64,000 bases of DNA from Anticarsia gemmatalis (GCF_050436995.1 NC_134776.1:13681001-13745000); one strand, 5' to 3'; numbered from the stretch's first letter, positions 11,023 through 23,900 are shown. Translations and numbers: made by a program. Notes: a model not told the origin generated them from the sequence alone.

Positions 11023-11237
11023 TCCATTCTTATATTATAAATGTGAAAGTAACTCTTTCTGTCTGCCTATTATTCAATCACGCCTAAACTACTGAATCAA
11101 TTTGCATGAAATTATGGAGGATGGTATGGAGATATTTTGATACCTAAGAAAGGACATAGGCTAGTTTTTACCCCGGGAAAATGACGCATTCCCATGGGAA
11201 AATTCAGGTGGCGGACCAAGGCGCGGGTAAGAACTAG
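11023..11237 (+). mobile_element. Non-autonomous Helitron, Lep1-type
   Basis: It starts A|TCCATTCTTATATTATAAA and ends GGCGCGGGTAAGAACTAG|T, so both terminal rules (5' TC, 3' CTAG, A/T target) hold. The body shares caatcacgcctaaactactg and gatatttgatacc-type blocks with the copy at 1874. The CTGT microsatellite is reduced to a few decayed units. At 215 bp it is a compact, non-coding copy. Confidence 0.85.
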
Positions 11238-11493
11238 TAATATAATAAATGTTTTGGCTATTGGGCTTGCCAGGTAATTGTTTTTAGTAACTCCTCAACA
11301 AGGTGTATGTTGGATAATATTGTGTAAATCACGGATAAAATATAAAGCTCGTTTAAAAAAACATTTATTGGGACGCAAATGTTTGTCTCGTGTGGAAAAT
11401 AGATTTTAGTATTGATTACTAACTTTTGAGTACATCGTTAAATCTGTGGAAAAGTACAACCAGTTGCTACATCCGACTAAATATCCTACTAGT
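11238..11493. other. No gene seen
   Basis: Short AT-rich spacer between the Helitron and the LINE tails. Confidence 0.6.
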
Positions 11494-11503
11494 AATACAA
11501 TAC

Positions 11504-11583
11504 ATTGGACTCATGGCCTGACTCCTCCCCTTTGTTTGGGAGAAGACCCTTGCCCTGCAGTGGGACAGTAAAGGGTAAAAAAA
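11504..11583 (+). mobile_element. 5'-truncated LINE 3' tail, copy 1
   Basis: It contains gacccttgccctgcagtggg followed by acagtaaagggt and an A-rich tail. Left and right it is flanked by the same 10 bases, aatacaatac (11494-11503 and 11584-11593), a likely target-site duplication. The same tail is found at 11616, 31536 (-) and 63334. Confidence 0.7.
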
Positions 11584-11615
11584 AATACAATACTATAATT
11601 TGTTTAATACATTTA

Positions 11616-11734
11616 TTGAGGGCATGCAAAGTCCCCGACCCACACTTGTCCAGCGTGGTGGACTCGTGGTCTAACCCCTCCCCCTTGTTTGGGAAGAGTC
11701 CCTTGCCCTGCAGTGGGACAGTAATGGGTTAAAA
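11616..11734 (+). mobile_element. 5'-truncated LINE 3' tail, copy 2
   Basis: It begins tgagggcatgcaaagtcccc and ends cagtgggacagtaatgggtt plus A-rich bases, matching 63334-63450 over its length. It is followed by another aatacaatac (11735-11744), identical to the duplication flanking copy 1. The LINE clade is not certain; an RTE- or CR1-like element is likely from the structure of the tail. Confidence 0.7.
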
Positions 11735-11744
11735 AATACAATAC

Positions 11745-12212
11745 TACAGAACAGGAATATAGTCAGCATTTTCACTTTAAATCGGATATACAATCCTAGA
11801 CAAGGCGGATACAAATTACCAACCACAAACACATAGCGAGTGTATGTTTAATGTCCACAAAAAGCTTACAGTTTTCTGCGAAGTGGAAATTGCGGTGAGA
11901 TTTAGAGGTCTGCAATCCTAGGTACAGTGACGCAGTTGGTGTCTGTGCACTGCTACTATTTATTAATGCTTATTTATATAGTTTGTATGGAGATAGGATG
12001 ATATTAGTTATTTCTTAGCTAGGATACAATGGAAACCCGTAACTCACTTAACCTTCCCTTCCCCCTTAAATAAAAGTAGTTGATTGCAAAAGCCATCCCT
12101 ACTTTTTGTATGGATGGTTAATTTTTTTTATAAAATTAGTTTGGCTGTTATTGCTCATGTTCCTAATATTTCAGTTTCAGAGTCTACGTAAACTTACTTT
12201 CTTGGCTAAAGT
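11745..12212. other. No gene seen
   Basis: AT-rich spacer with a small CCATCC...GGATGG hairpin at about 12093-12117. No exon was recognised. Confidence 0.5.
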
Positions 12213-12263
12213 ATATGAGTTAAAATTTGACGACCATGAAGGTCGTCAAATTTTAACTCATAT
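12213..12263. repeat. Perfect 23-bp inverted repeat (hairpin)
   Basis: Arms 12213-12235 and 12241-12263 are exact reverse complements with a 5-base loop, atgaa. The arms include GTTAAAATTTGACGACC. It is only about 29 bp from the next terminal-inverted-repeat element. A very short foldback, a cruciform-forming site or an unusual small RNA hairpin are all possible. Confidence 0.85.
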
Positions 12264-12291
12264 CAGCGAGTGTAGTTTTCTAAAGGAAATT

Positions 12292-12485
12292 AGCCCACTT
12301 TACACACACACTCTATCGCGCATGAAACAACAATCGCGCGTGAAAGTGCGCGCCTGTAAGGGGAGAGGAAAGACCACGCGCCGGGCTCATCTGTCAAGCC
12401 CGCGAGCGAAGACCGCGCTGCTTTCCCGCGCGTAATCCTGTACGCTCCTAAAAACGTGCTATAGAGTGAGTGTGTAAAGGAGGCT
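12292..12485. mobile_element. MITE-like element with GC-rich core
   Basis: The left end AGCCCACTTTACACACAC continues ACTCTATCGC. The right end read on the minus strand is AGCCTCCTTTACACACTC continuing ACTCTATAGC. About 27 of the first 32 bases match. The core (12320-12450) is rich in CGCG and GCGC words, unlike the flanks. The ends are bordered by ATT on both sides or, read one base further in, by TA. The superfamily is unresolved. Confidence 0.6.
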
Positions 12486-15400
12486 ATTATGTACAATTTT
12501 ATACTCATAAAATATTTTTGTATATTTAATTAAAATACTTATTTACTCACACACTACTCGCGTTATTTATAACTTGTTTACATGCAATTGCAGCGCAACG
12601 TAAGTGGTTAACTAAGTTTGCAGTAAACCAATAGAGCATAACTCACGACGATTGAAACCGTCACAAGTACTAAGAACGGGTGCATTGCTCTAACATCCAA
12701 GTAATTGCTTCGCAACGAGAGTTCCCTTTTAATTGTTTACTCTTAATCAAAGCAGCCGGTTTTTATTAACTTTCATAGCACAAAGTTAACGCAGTAAAAA
12801 CTAGTTGAAGTAAGTATTTTTTAAAGAAAGTCTATGTCAAAGCAGAAGTTCTTGCGTTTCTTTGACTGATAGTATTGTACGGTGTAAAAATGAAACTTTG
12901 TAAATTAAGTCTTAATAAGTTAGTTGTAGAACTTCTTGAAATGATATTTTTTCTACTTGTAAAGATTGGTTTGTTTGCTCTTAACAAATATTTGTATAAC
13001 AAGTGAGATTTGAAAAAGCCTGTAATCGACATACTTAATACTTATGCCCATTCCCTGCAGAAATGAAACTTACATTCCTACATTTCTTTGCTGTGGACTA
13101 AATAGTATTACTCACATCGACCTACTTTTTCAGTAGGTGAATACAAATTTTAAGAATAACTTTATTAAAATTATGCTTCTTAATAACTTATTTTCCGATT
13201 TACAAGTAACTACAATAAATATTCATATTTCTGAAATGTAAAATTAATTGGACATTTTCGTACCCACAACATTTTAAACAGATTTCATTTGAATATAACC
13301 AAAAAGGTGAATTAAATATCAATACAGGACTATTGAAGCTTCAATGATTTTACTTTGACAGTTTAAAATTAATGAACTTTTGATAAATCATTTTATTTGA
13401 AAATCATGATGGCACATTTTATGGAGTGAATTGAGTGCACATTTAAACGTTGCTGTCATTGACAACCGTATTTACTTGTTCACTGTAGTGACAATTTGGT
13501 GAAATGATTAAAATACACGTTAAGTGGTAGTTAGTGGATGATTTTTACACCTGTATTGCTATTTTATTCGAAGCTAGCGGTCTGGCAAGACTTCGTCCGG
13601 CTATAAAATTTTGTCACGTTGATCCTATTTAAACGAAAGAAGTGTGGTTTCTGATTTCTGAGTACATTAAGCGGTAGTTTATCTATTCCGGGGGTATTAA
13701 TCGGGGGTTAGTTGTTCACGCATCGGTGATACATTTTTGTAAATAGATACCACTTTTTTGTTGGTCAAACATAGTATACTAATTTATGTCTTTTGTGGAC
13801 CAAGGAACGCTTCGTGTGATCCCTAGCCACTATTGTACTATTCTCATCAACATAATTTTGTGCCACAAAAAAGATGTTAAACTTGTTCGTTCTATGACAG
13901 TTAACGACAAAAGGTACCTAGGATATAATTTTATTAGTACAGCTTCTATAAGCCATTCAACCAAAATATCACTGTGTTAAAATGTATCCAAGGATTAAAT
14001 AGAATTCAGCGAATCGTAAGACGAACTCGTAACGATACGAAATCGTATTTTAGTGTATTTTTGTCAATGTATAGGCCTGTATCTAATAAGGGATAACGGC
14101 TCGTGTACGAACCTAACTATATTTATTGCCTTTACCAAATTTTTCCAAATGGTTGGTGAGATCAACAATATTCTGTTAAGGATCCTTTTCTATTGGATTG
14201 TTAAGAATGCGGCGATATGTACTCAAAAGGTATATGTCAGTGAGTTAAGCCGCTCCTTCGGTTTTTATGTGTTTATTTTGTTTGTAGAAATGTCATATCT
14301 ATATCCTATCCTATCCTGTAATATATAAAATGGGGTTTATTTTAGGTTTCCGGTCGGTCCGTCTGCAAACATAGGAGACCTTTGAAAATGATATGAGTAA
14401 ATCGAAATTTATTACAATCCTTTTTAGTAAAGGACACTATACTTCGACGCACTGTACCAGGTACTTAAGTCACATTATGGAAACGATGGAAAGTCGGCTT
14501 TCAAACTTCCTCAGATGTTTACTTCTTTAATTTTCCCAATAAAAACCAAGATCTCGCTCTCTGTCCTTGACTTAACTTGACAATCGATCATAACACAACG
14601 ACCTTTCTACGACGTCATCACAATAGTAATGTCTTCACCGCCACTACACGTTTCCCATCACGTTGAAATTACTACGTTTCCGCCGCAAACCGTGGCGTAC
14701 GTAGCCTTGAATGTAGGCCTGTACCTTGACATTGACATACCTGTGCCCAGCACATGCCATAATAGATATACCAGAGATGAGATTGTGCGGTGGACATTGC
14801 AATTAAATGCGGTTACACTGGGAATGCAATGTGCGAAACGTATGCAAGGTCAGCTTGAAATGACGTCGACGTGATTTACCTATTCCATTTCAAGCAACAT
14901 GTAAACAGATGAAAGCTTTGTAATTTTGAATTGTTTATTTGGTCATTATTTTCTTTTTAGTGTTTCGGGATCAGTTGGGATGCATTGATCTAGTGTTTGG
15001 CCGCGATTTTGGCGAAGTGGAGATATGTATGTCCACTAATTATTTTTTTACGCGGTGTGGTGTCAGTACTATCAACTCTTGCTAGCTTGTACATTTTATG
15101 CCAATGGTGCGCATACAGTTATATGGCATTTGCGCAGGAATATTAAAAAAAAGTACTGACGTATGTAGGTATATTACAAGAACTCCGCGTGATCAAACTA
15201 ATTACAGAGACTTAAAATATTCAGCGTGTAACCTCCACAGATAAGCGGCTCTGACCGAAGGGGCGTCCATTTAATTACTGCTTATCTTCAAGTAAACCAA
15301 TTGTGGAAAGTATTAGGTGTATAAATTAGTAACGTATCAATTGTAGTTGAAAATACAACGATAGTGTAGAGAGACAATAGTTACTTATGCAAATTCATAT

Positions 15401-18400
15401 TAGCTTAACAAACGGTGGGTCGTGTACGCGTGCCAATATAGGTAGGTACCTATTACAGGTAGGTTAGTAGTGCGTCTTCTAAAGCCTGGAATAGTTAATG
15501 TGGTTCCGCTCGATTTCCGTTACCCTTGTCTGCAGACTCCAGCAGTCGGCAAGACGTAGCGCCCGTGATTGCACATTCGATGATGCTCCTCGCAACTTTA
15601 TTTTATATTTCCGTCTCATTGGAGAGGAAATTTTATAATGTTCGACACATTTTACGAGAATGTGACACATATTTTTCCCCTTTACCTCACCAAACCTTTT
15701 CGCTGATGCGTAACATTAGTAATGCTAGCACGTGGTTCGTGGAACTGAGTCCTAATGTTCCTCATTATCATCACAGATAATTCTGCAAACTGTCAAACCG
15801 TTATTAGTTCGATTTGCCGAATTGAGATGCCATTCAGAGGAAATATATATTTTTGTGCATACGGCTAGCTGTTGCACCTCCGGGTGTATTTTGTGTCAGT
15901 GATTTATGTGTATGTAAAGTTACGCGTTCTGTATTTGTAAGATAGGGAAGAGACGGCATACAGAAAATTGTGAACCGGAAAGATCTATCGTTTCAATTTT
16001 AAATTTGTGTAAGTATGTCCTGCAAATGCCGCTACAATACACATTCAAGTGTGGGAGACATCGCAAGTGAGAGCGTTACTCTTTAAGGGTTATTAAGACG
16101 ACACCTGAGCGCAGATTGTATAAAATAGGCTTTTCTTGTGACTTCAGTATCCAGTCTACACTAAAGTAGAAGTTAGGTACAAGATTCATAGAAAACTGAT
16201 TTATTATCTAAGTAGGTATACAATTATTATATTGAATAAGCTCCGTCCCTAATATTAGTAGTGAATGAAATATTTTTGTGAAAGGCGGAACGTGGAAGTT
16301 ATTATAGTGACATAAAGCTCGGGCTCCGGAGCCACTGATGGTTCAACCTCAATACGAGTATCTAACTAGTTATTGGAATCGTAAGAATCTATGTCCTTTT
16401 CCTACACGTAGTTTATTAAACATCTATGACTGTTCATTTCTCTGATTTTAGTACAGAGGAGCGTGGTTTTTCTATTGTCTTACTGCTGGACTCAAATCTT
16501 CATGAGGGACTATAACTCGTACGGATTTGCGTGAGTTTTATTACTTTGTAGACGTAGATTAAACATCACATTCATTGGAATTTTTAGAAGCTATGATATT
16601 TTGAACACTAGTTCACTATGCTTAGGAATGTGTTCATGTATCTCTCGTGTAGCTTAAAAAATGTGTGTTAAATTATACGACATGAAATAAATAAGACCTA
16701 AAAAATGTTCAGAATATCGGAAACCTCTTCATTCGAGTCTAACTCGCACTTACACTGTTTTTCTCTTCACTGCGGCTTGTTCGTATAAATATAAATGAAC
16801 ATTCAGTTGACACAAAACATTGAGCATTCATTTATTTAAACGTATCAAACCTTTTGGTTCGTTACAAAGTACAAATATGTGCCAACTTGTTTAAAATTTG
16901 TCAAACAAATACACAAAATGATTGTTGCGAGTAAAAACACACTCGCCATGGGCATTTCCTCGAAAATAGCGTTAAGCGTGTGCCGTACAATAGTTCGACT
17001 AACCGGTTGGTAAACGTGATCATTTAACGTAGTCAACTTTAGTCCAACAAGGAAAGCTTACCTTGTTTATCAGTTAACTAGCTACTGTGTTGCGTGTGAG
17101 CCTTGCGTCTCTGTGGGGAAAAATATTGAAAAGCAGCTTCCACGAGTGTATTTTTTGCAAACTTTATTATCAACACAGTTAGTTACGAAATATTATCAAT
17201 CTATGTATTAGTACCAATTAGGTAGACAAGATAATACCCTATTAAATAACTAATAGTATTTTTAGCGTTTCGCAAAATTTAGTTTTGATACAAATGAATA
17301 AATTAAAGCTCTTAGATGACTTGAATAATGCTAGGTTCTAATAACAGATCTTCAAACATTCTCAAGAATGTTCTACCTTAGTAGTGATTGTTATGGTTCA
17401 CTATCTTATTAACTAGTGTAAGTGCCACCGTGCATTTAGTCTATTCAATTTTGATTAGAGAAAGCAATTTTGCCGGAAATCCCTATATTAAATCCAAATA
17501 CCGGTAGACAGGCGTGCGAGCTCGTCAATTCTAGCAAATGACGGATTCCAGATCGGCTATACGATTATTCACAAGTTCGATTTGAGAAATTGGAATACGA
17601 GACTCGATTGTTGTTCATTTTTTACTTTATTGGCATGCTTTGTCCTTATATTGACATTTCATACATCGTTTTTGGTATGTCATATAAATATTAATTCTAA
17701 TTCAAATCCATGAAACACAAGTTTTTTTGTTTATCGCGCTTGCTGATTGGTGCACAATCAACTTCGAGTATATAGAGGTGGGCGTCTATTGAAAGGTGGA
17801 GGACTGGAGGATATCTCTTCATTATTACGGCTGTCCACAAAAGTCTAAATAAAACACAAAACGTTTGCCTCATTTAACTATTCGAATCGTTGAAGCAATT
17901 TATTTCACTGATAAAATTAATCAGCCAGATAAATTAATATTTAAATCTGCATCAGTAATGTTCGCCGGTCTGAATACTGAACTCATTTCATATTATGTTA
18001 TTATGTTGACAGATTATCTCAATGTGACTTTTAGTGGGATTATCAGAAAACGATTAATTTAATTCGGAGAAAGACGGAATGAATTAATAATTTGTGTTTG
18101 TCTATTTTTTAACTACAAACTTAGCTGTTTATGTTCCGAGCAGTAGTGAAAGAGACTGCATCGCCGTTTGCAAGGATTCAGATTGTATTTCCAGATTGGG
18201 CAGAGTGCTGCTGGGTTTTTCTAATTTCTGTTAGAAAATTATTTTTCGTAGCTCAGTATACGACACTATGCACGTCCACTATTACATGAGACTTTCAGCA
18301 TAAGGGGCAAGTAGCTATATTTCTAACTGTCTACGCTTATAAATGCGTGACGTTATAAAAAATTTAGAGAAAAAACGTTATTGGTTATTTGCTGGCGATT

Positions 18401-19206
18401 TTGCGTCACCTCCAAACCTACGCAAAGAGGCGAAGTGCTCTAATTTTAGACGCGTAAATACCAGACGACGGGATATTATTAATATGAGCTTTAATAGATT
18501 AGATATTATGTTTGTGTTTTTCTTTACTTCACAGAAATTTATACTTAATTAAGTCGTCGAAGAGGCGTATTAGTAATTATAATCTACTATAATACGGTAT
18601 TAATCGTTTGATCATCCAATATTTAACTTAGTTTGCTCGATATTTAAGATAGGTTCCACTGTATACGAAAAGTAAGTATAAAAGTTTTGATTGTATTAGT
18701 TAATCATCAAAATGAAAATAAGATTTTAAATTTATTGTTATTCAATTATATTTATACATAGAATACACAGACAGTAAAATCTAGTTATACACGCTGCATT
18801 TAATCATTTTAAGGCCAGGAAAGACTCAGTTCCCATTGGACAGCAGACGTCTATAAAAGTAAAACATGTGCAGCAGCAAGGGAATGCAAGAAAGTGTGGA
18901 AATGCGTCTTGCTTTGTATGTCGCATAACTTTGTACATCGGGCCACGGTTCATAAAGTGCGGTGTAAAGAGACCATAGTGATAAAACTAGAAAGGTATGC
19001 TTGGTCGGTTTGATGACGTGAAAAGGACGTAGCGATATTGGCAAGAGGGATTTGCGTGCGCTCGTAAATAGGCCGGTAGAGGGCTCTAGTAGTCGTATGG
19101 GTTTATCAGTGATGACCTTTGGAAGGACAACTACTTGTTTAGTAGGTAAGTGGGGTGATTTTTTATTTGGGAAACGCTTCGATGTGATATTTTTGCTTAT
19201 GTCTTT
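12486..19206. other. No gene seen (6.7 kb)
   Basis: AT-rich sequence. The longest frames (13786-13980, 14053-14328, 14629-14874, 15526-15780) have no recognisable domain and no matched splice signals. The frame at 14629-14874 has the least AT-biased composition but resembles no family I know. A diverged word like the end of the 12292 element (tttactcacacactactcgcg) lies at about 12542-12562. Confidence 0.5.
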
Positions 19207-19212
19207 ATACTA

Positions 19213-19262
19213 TTTAGATACTTTATTATATCAATACAATCTGATATAATAAAGTATCTAAA
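19213..19262. repeat. Perfect 21-bp inverted repeat (hairpin)
   Basis: Arms 19213-19233 (tttagatactttattatatc plus a) and 19242-19262 are exact reverse complements with an 8-base loop. The match extends imperfectly outward (atacta / tagtat). It is AT-rich and sits 130 bp before a foldback MITE. Confidence 0.85.
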
Positions 19263-19390
19263 TGATAGTATAGTAATGCAAGTGAATGTAGTATATTTCA
19301 AAAGCTATTTTTGGCGCGCGTCGAAATTTAAAACGTACTATGACATGCTTTGCTGGAATTGAAACATTGTCCGCGGTAGTATGTTTATTT
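19263..19390. other. No gene seen
   Basis: Short spacer containing a GGCGCGCGTCG word at about 19313. Nothing else stands out. Confidence 0.5.
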
Positions 19391-19393
19391 CAG

Positions 19394-19575
19394 TACCTCG
19401 ATTCTCTACCACTATCGACTACCGACAACCGGCTAGCTATCGACATTTGACATTTAGAATGTATTGCCAAAATGTTTCCTACGACACCCGTCAGAGGCGC
19501 TGATCAGATTTTCATACAAAATTTCTCGATGACAGTTCGGTTGTCGGTAGTCGATAGTAGTAGAGAATCGAGCTA
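19394..19575 (+). mobile_element. Foldback MITE, CWG-target family, intact copy
   Basis: This is the best copy. The left end is TACCTCGATTCTCTACCACT and continues ATCGACTACCGACAACCG. The right end is the inverse over about 36 bases with one or two mismatches. CAG lies immediately outside both ends (19391-19393 and 19576-19578), which I read as a 3-bp target duplication. The 110-bp middle (cgtcagaggcgctgatcaga and neighbours) is conserved among copies and contains no open frame. Length is 182 bp. Confidence 0.85.
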
Positions 19576-19578
19576 CAG

Positions 19579-20624
19579 TTCAGCTTTATAACCCTAATGG
19601 ATGTTCTATCGGAAATCGAGAGTTTTCTTCAAAACAAACATATAACTCTCAAAATAATTCGCGGAATGTTCCGAAAGATTTTAATACACCTCAGTTTCCG
19701 ATGGAAAGTAACTGAAGTTATTTTTAAAGAAGCCTTAGGCGATGTCTCTTTGCTGCAAGTAAATAGTTTCAAAGTATATCAAAGAGGCGATGTCGAACAC
19801 TTTTCTGGAGAGAGGAGCACACGATACCTTTGAGTCAATCATTAAAAGGATGGCCGCATGTTATTGAAGTGACTTCTTTTACAAAAATGCAGCCGCATCT
19901 ATTTATGTTTTGAAACTTATTCAAGGTTAGTGCTTTGGCTCGTACAAGGTTGGCATTGAAATGGTGCAATAGGTTTTCAGTTTCTTTTAAAGCAGTATGC
20001 GCAAAACTTTTCGTTGACTATTTGTGTACGTCAAATTATTCAATTTTCAGTACATTTCTGTTATGACATAACGTGTATATCACTATAATCTAAGGGAGAA
20101 TATAATGTACAGCATCGTAGTTTTTAAATGGTATGGTTAGTAATAGATGGTTGACTTCTACAATTATTAGACAAACTCCTATCTCCCATTAAATTAAAAA
20201 TCCATTGGCCTGACCCATCGAATCCCAAATTTTCTGGCATATTTTATCCCAATCAGCAATTCATGAACAAAAAAAATGTATTGTTTCTGAGACCAAACTT
20301 AATAGAAAATAATTTGTAGCATGTTCTAATAATTACGTTTATCCAATCAATAAAACGAATTCTAGGTAAATTATTTGTTTTTAAGAAAACCAAAATACAA
20401 ACCTTATCCTGATCCTCCGATAACTTTAATCAAAATTGTTAGAATAGATCCGGAAATGCGGTGAAATGTTTCCTAGTAAGCGGTTAATTTATATCTCGAA
20501 GTCGGTCCGTCAGCTACGAATACTATTTGTTATTTGTCTTTATCTCGAAATAACCGCCCCTCGTTAAAACCTAACCGACAAGCAGACGTTTTTTTTCTAT
20601 TAAAACAAACTTTAGCTCGTTTCA
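19579..20624. other. No gene seen
   Basis: AT-rich sequence. A 78-codon frame (19597-19833) begins right after the MITE but resembles no known protein and has no splice support. Confidence 0.5.
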
Positions 20625-20900
20625 TCTATACTAATACTAATTACTAATATTACTAATAATATTATAAAGCTGAAGAGTTTGTTTGTTTGATTGATTGTTT
20701 GTTTGTTTGAAAAAACTGCGGGTCCGATTTGAAAAATTTTTTCAGTGTCAGATAGTCTATTTATCGAGGAAGGCTATAGGCTGTAAAACATCACGCTACG
20801 GCAATTAGGAGCGGAGTAGCAACGAAAAATGTTACAAAAACGGGGAAAATTGTGACCCATTCTCTTCGGTGACGCAAGCGAAGTTGCGCGGGTCAGCTAG
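20625..20900 (+). mobile_element. Non-autonomous Helitron (TTTG-repeat family)
   Basis: It starts A|TCTATACTAATACTAATTAC and ends GCGCGGGTCAGCTAG|T with the CGCAA/TTGCG stem. It carries an expanded actaatatt stretch near the 5' end and interrupted GTTT repeats. The body (cagtgtcagatagtctattt ... atcgaggaaggctatagg) matches the copies at 42683 and 117. Confidence 0.9.
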
Positions 20901-23900
20901 TAAATTGATAAAAGTCCTACTTCCTTCCTTTGAAGTATTACTGCCAATATCAATTGGATCGTTGTCGCAGTTTTACCGAGGAGCTAGTTGTATTAAATTT
21001 GGCTTCGTATTTTACAAGTAGTTCTCATATACTTGGTAGCACTTATAACAAGTTGTTTATGTTTAGTGTGTGACTATGAAATACAGCTCATTTTCTTAAG
21101 TGAAAACAGGTCGTTTATTTTAAAATGTAATGGCGTGCTTTCTATGTACTTAAGAAAGGTAAAAACTACACAGAACTGAAGTTTTGAGTCACTTTCTTGG
21201 TATATCATAACGATCTCTATAATCATTTATTGTTTGATGAATTTATTAGCTCGAAGGAGGACAATTTAGTAGCGAGATTTTGTAATTGTGTTAAAGTGTC
21301 TAGAAACTACCCCCGGTTTGATAATTTCTGAATAAGTATCAGATAGCTTAACAAAAAAACATTTGACACTTGTTCTTATACGTTTGCTGTCATTTAATCT
21401 ACCGGATAGCTTATCTAGCACTTTATCATAAACTGTAAAATAGCTATTTTATAAAGTTTATACGATAAAAGATTTCCATTATGACACATTAACATTGGTA
21501 TGTGAATAATGTATGTAACGTACGTAGCTCTCTCGTCCGAAGTGGTTCGTCACCGCAGGGCCGCCGGCCGTGCCCGTCGCGAATTATTTTCATTTGCATA
21601 GGCATATAGCCATTTTATTTTAGTGAATATATTTACAGCTCGCTCATCTCTCTGCTCTCGTTGATTATTTTTATAACGATGAACCTTTTTAATATTCGTC
21701 AATTCTGATAAAAGTTATATTTTGAGTTACAACACTATTGTATTATTAGTGCGATGTACTATAAAAATGAATCACCAAAATGTATGTACGCATATAACCT
21801 TTGAACCACTAAACTGATATTTATTTTTTAATGTGTTTGTTACTGACGGATCAGGGTTTGTATGGGATCGATGGCACAGAAATTCCCACGGGAATGGAAT
21901 CAACAGGATAAAACTGTCAGGCCTGTCCACCAATCTTTAATAAAAAATACTAATGTATATATATTGGTGCAATACAATATTAGTATTCAAAGTCTTCAAA
22001 AATTTGGTTTCGCAGTGAACCTGGGAAACTACTGGTTTCTCATCTCTGTTGTTCTCTAGTTCTCTGTTGTGTTGCATAAAAATTAAACAATGTCTAATAT
22101 ATTTTACCAATACATTTTCAGACAGTTAATCAAAATGCTTTGATTTCGGTTTACCTCAGGCAGATTATGCGTGCTTTTAATAAAATAGAATATAGTAACG
22201 TAATCCAAATTGAAATATTCTTAATATAGGCATGTTTTATATTCATATTTTTGAAATATAAAGCTAGAACTGTGTCACGTTTGAGTATCAAACTTAATCC
22301 TCCAAAAATAATATTTTATTTCTATTTTGGGCTTAAGGCTTTCATCACTGCTCTGAAATAAAAATAAAATAAGCACAGGGGGTGACATAGTCGGGCAATT
22401 ACAATATTTTATCCCAAGTGTCGTACGAAATTTCCTTACTATTAAAAATATTTTAATCCTGTTTCATACACTTCAAATTTTTTTAGTTAAAAACATATCC
22501 TAGAATATTGCAAACTTTCATGGCGAATAGGTTTTAGTGTGGAGCTTTATGATATTTGTTTTAATTTGTCTTCTACAAATACTTTCGGTTTTAACTCCAT
22601 CACTTTGGAGCTGGCTTCTTGTTTTCACAGAACAAGTTTTTATTTTGTGATAACATTTCTTTTTGTTTCAAGACTGCAGTATCCGCTCGTTAATTGTTTG
22701 CGTGTAAGGAGCCATGCAACACAAGATAAGTTCTTAGTGCGATATTCATTCTATTTAATTAAAAGAATTTACATAACAATATTTATATCGAGATCCAGAA
22801 TAGCTTAACACTAATGGAAGCCCTGACACGGTTCGTTTCGTCTCAGGGCTGGAAGTTCGAATTTGACTCCGGAAAGTATTGAAATGAAGGCCGTGCTTTT
22901 AATTTACTTTCGGAAACGAAGTTTTGGCTTTTGATTTAAATTGATACGAAGAATTTTTAAAGTATGATTGTGGTTGTTGATTTCTTATCATAAATATGTG
23001 GGTTACATACAGAGTACGGCGTTTCAAATCATAAAGATTAAAGATTAAATAGATTAAAGTTGATTGTGGAGTCTTTCTTCCACGCAATGAATAGTTAGGA
23101 CTTGGTTTAGTTAAAAGTATCAATACCCACTATAGATACTATTGAATACCGTAATATATTCAATCTGTCTTTATTCAAGGAATTAGGGTAATGTATCACC
23201 GATTTAAAATAATTGCTACGTTTCTTATATCGAAACCAGCTCACACCGCTTCCGTTTCTTTGAAAATACTTTTTCGAATACAATTTCACCTTAGAAATTG
23301 GACATAAAAACAGAAATTAGTTATTGTTAAAATCACAAAGTTCATAACGTGTCTATAATATACCGAGAGTGGGTTATGTTCACGGGCCAGTGGCAAGCAT
23401 TTGGCGATCAATGACTAAGACTAGGGAAGGTATTTGCAGCACTGCGATATTCTCGGCTCAACCAATAGGCAATAGGCACGTTGCTCACACTTGATAATCT
23501 AGTGTACAGATTGAATTTCTTCCCACTTGACTATGACGGAAATGAGAATGTTGAGTTAAGTATTCTCTAGTCTTTAGCTACCTTGAGTATGAAGCAATTG
23601 ATCAAAACCGTTAGTGTATTTTTCAAAACTCCTTTTTTATAGAAACTTTACCATCCATACCTATGCAAGCTATACTACGATAGTGCAGAAAATCAAAGTA
23701 CAGTTATTTTCTGATACATTTCTGGTAACTGGACTTTTGGGACACCCATGCAAAAGTTCAGTTTTGGTTGTGATTAAGTAGGTGCACGTTGTCTTACGAG
23801 TATATCCCAAGGAGCTAAAAATGTGTGTTATTCGCTAGAAATTTAAAGAACAGAATGTACACTAAGACCCAACATAACTATATTGGGTGCGGACAGAAAT

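Noticed and set aside
11505..11732. 75-codon frame with two similar halves
   Set aside because: The similarity between the halves comes from two LINE 3' tails, not from protein repeats.
12106..12435. 109-codon plus-strand open frame
   Set aside because: It runs through a perfect hairpin and into a terminal-inverted-repeat element, so it is a composite of unrelated sequence.
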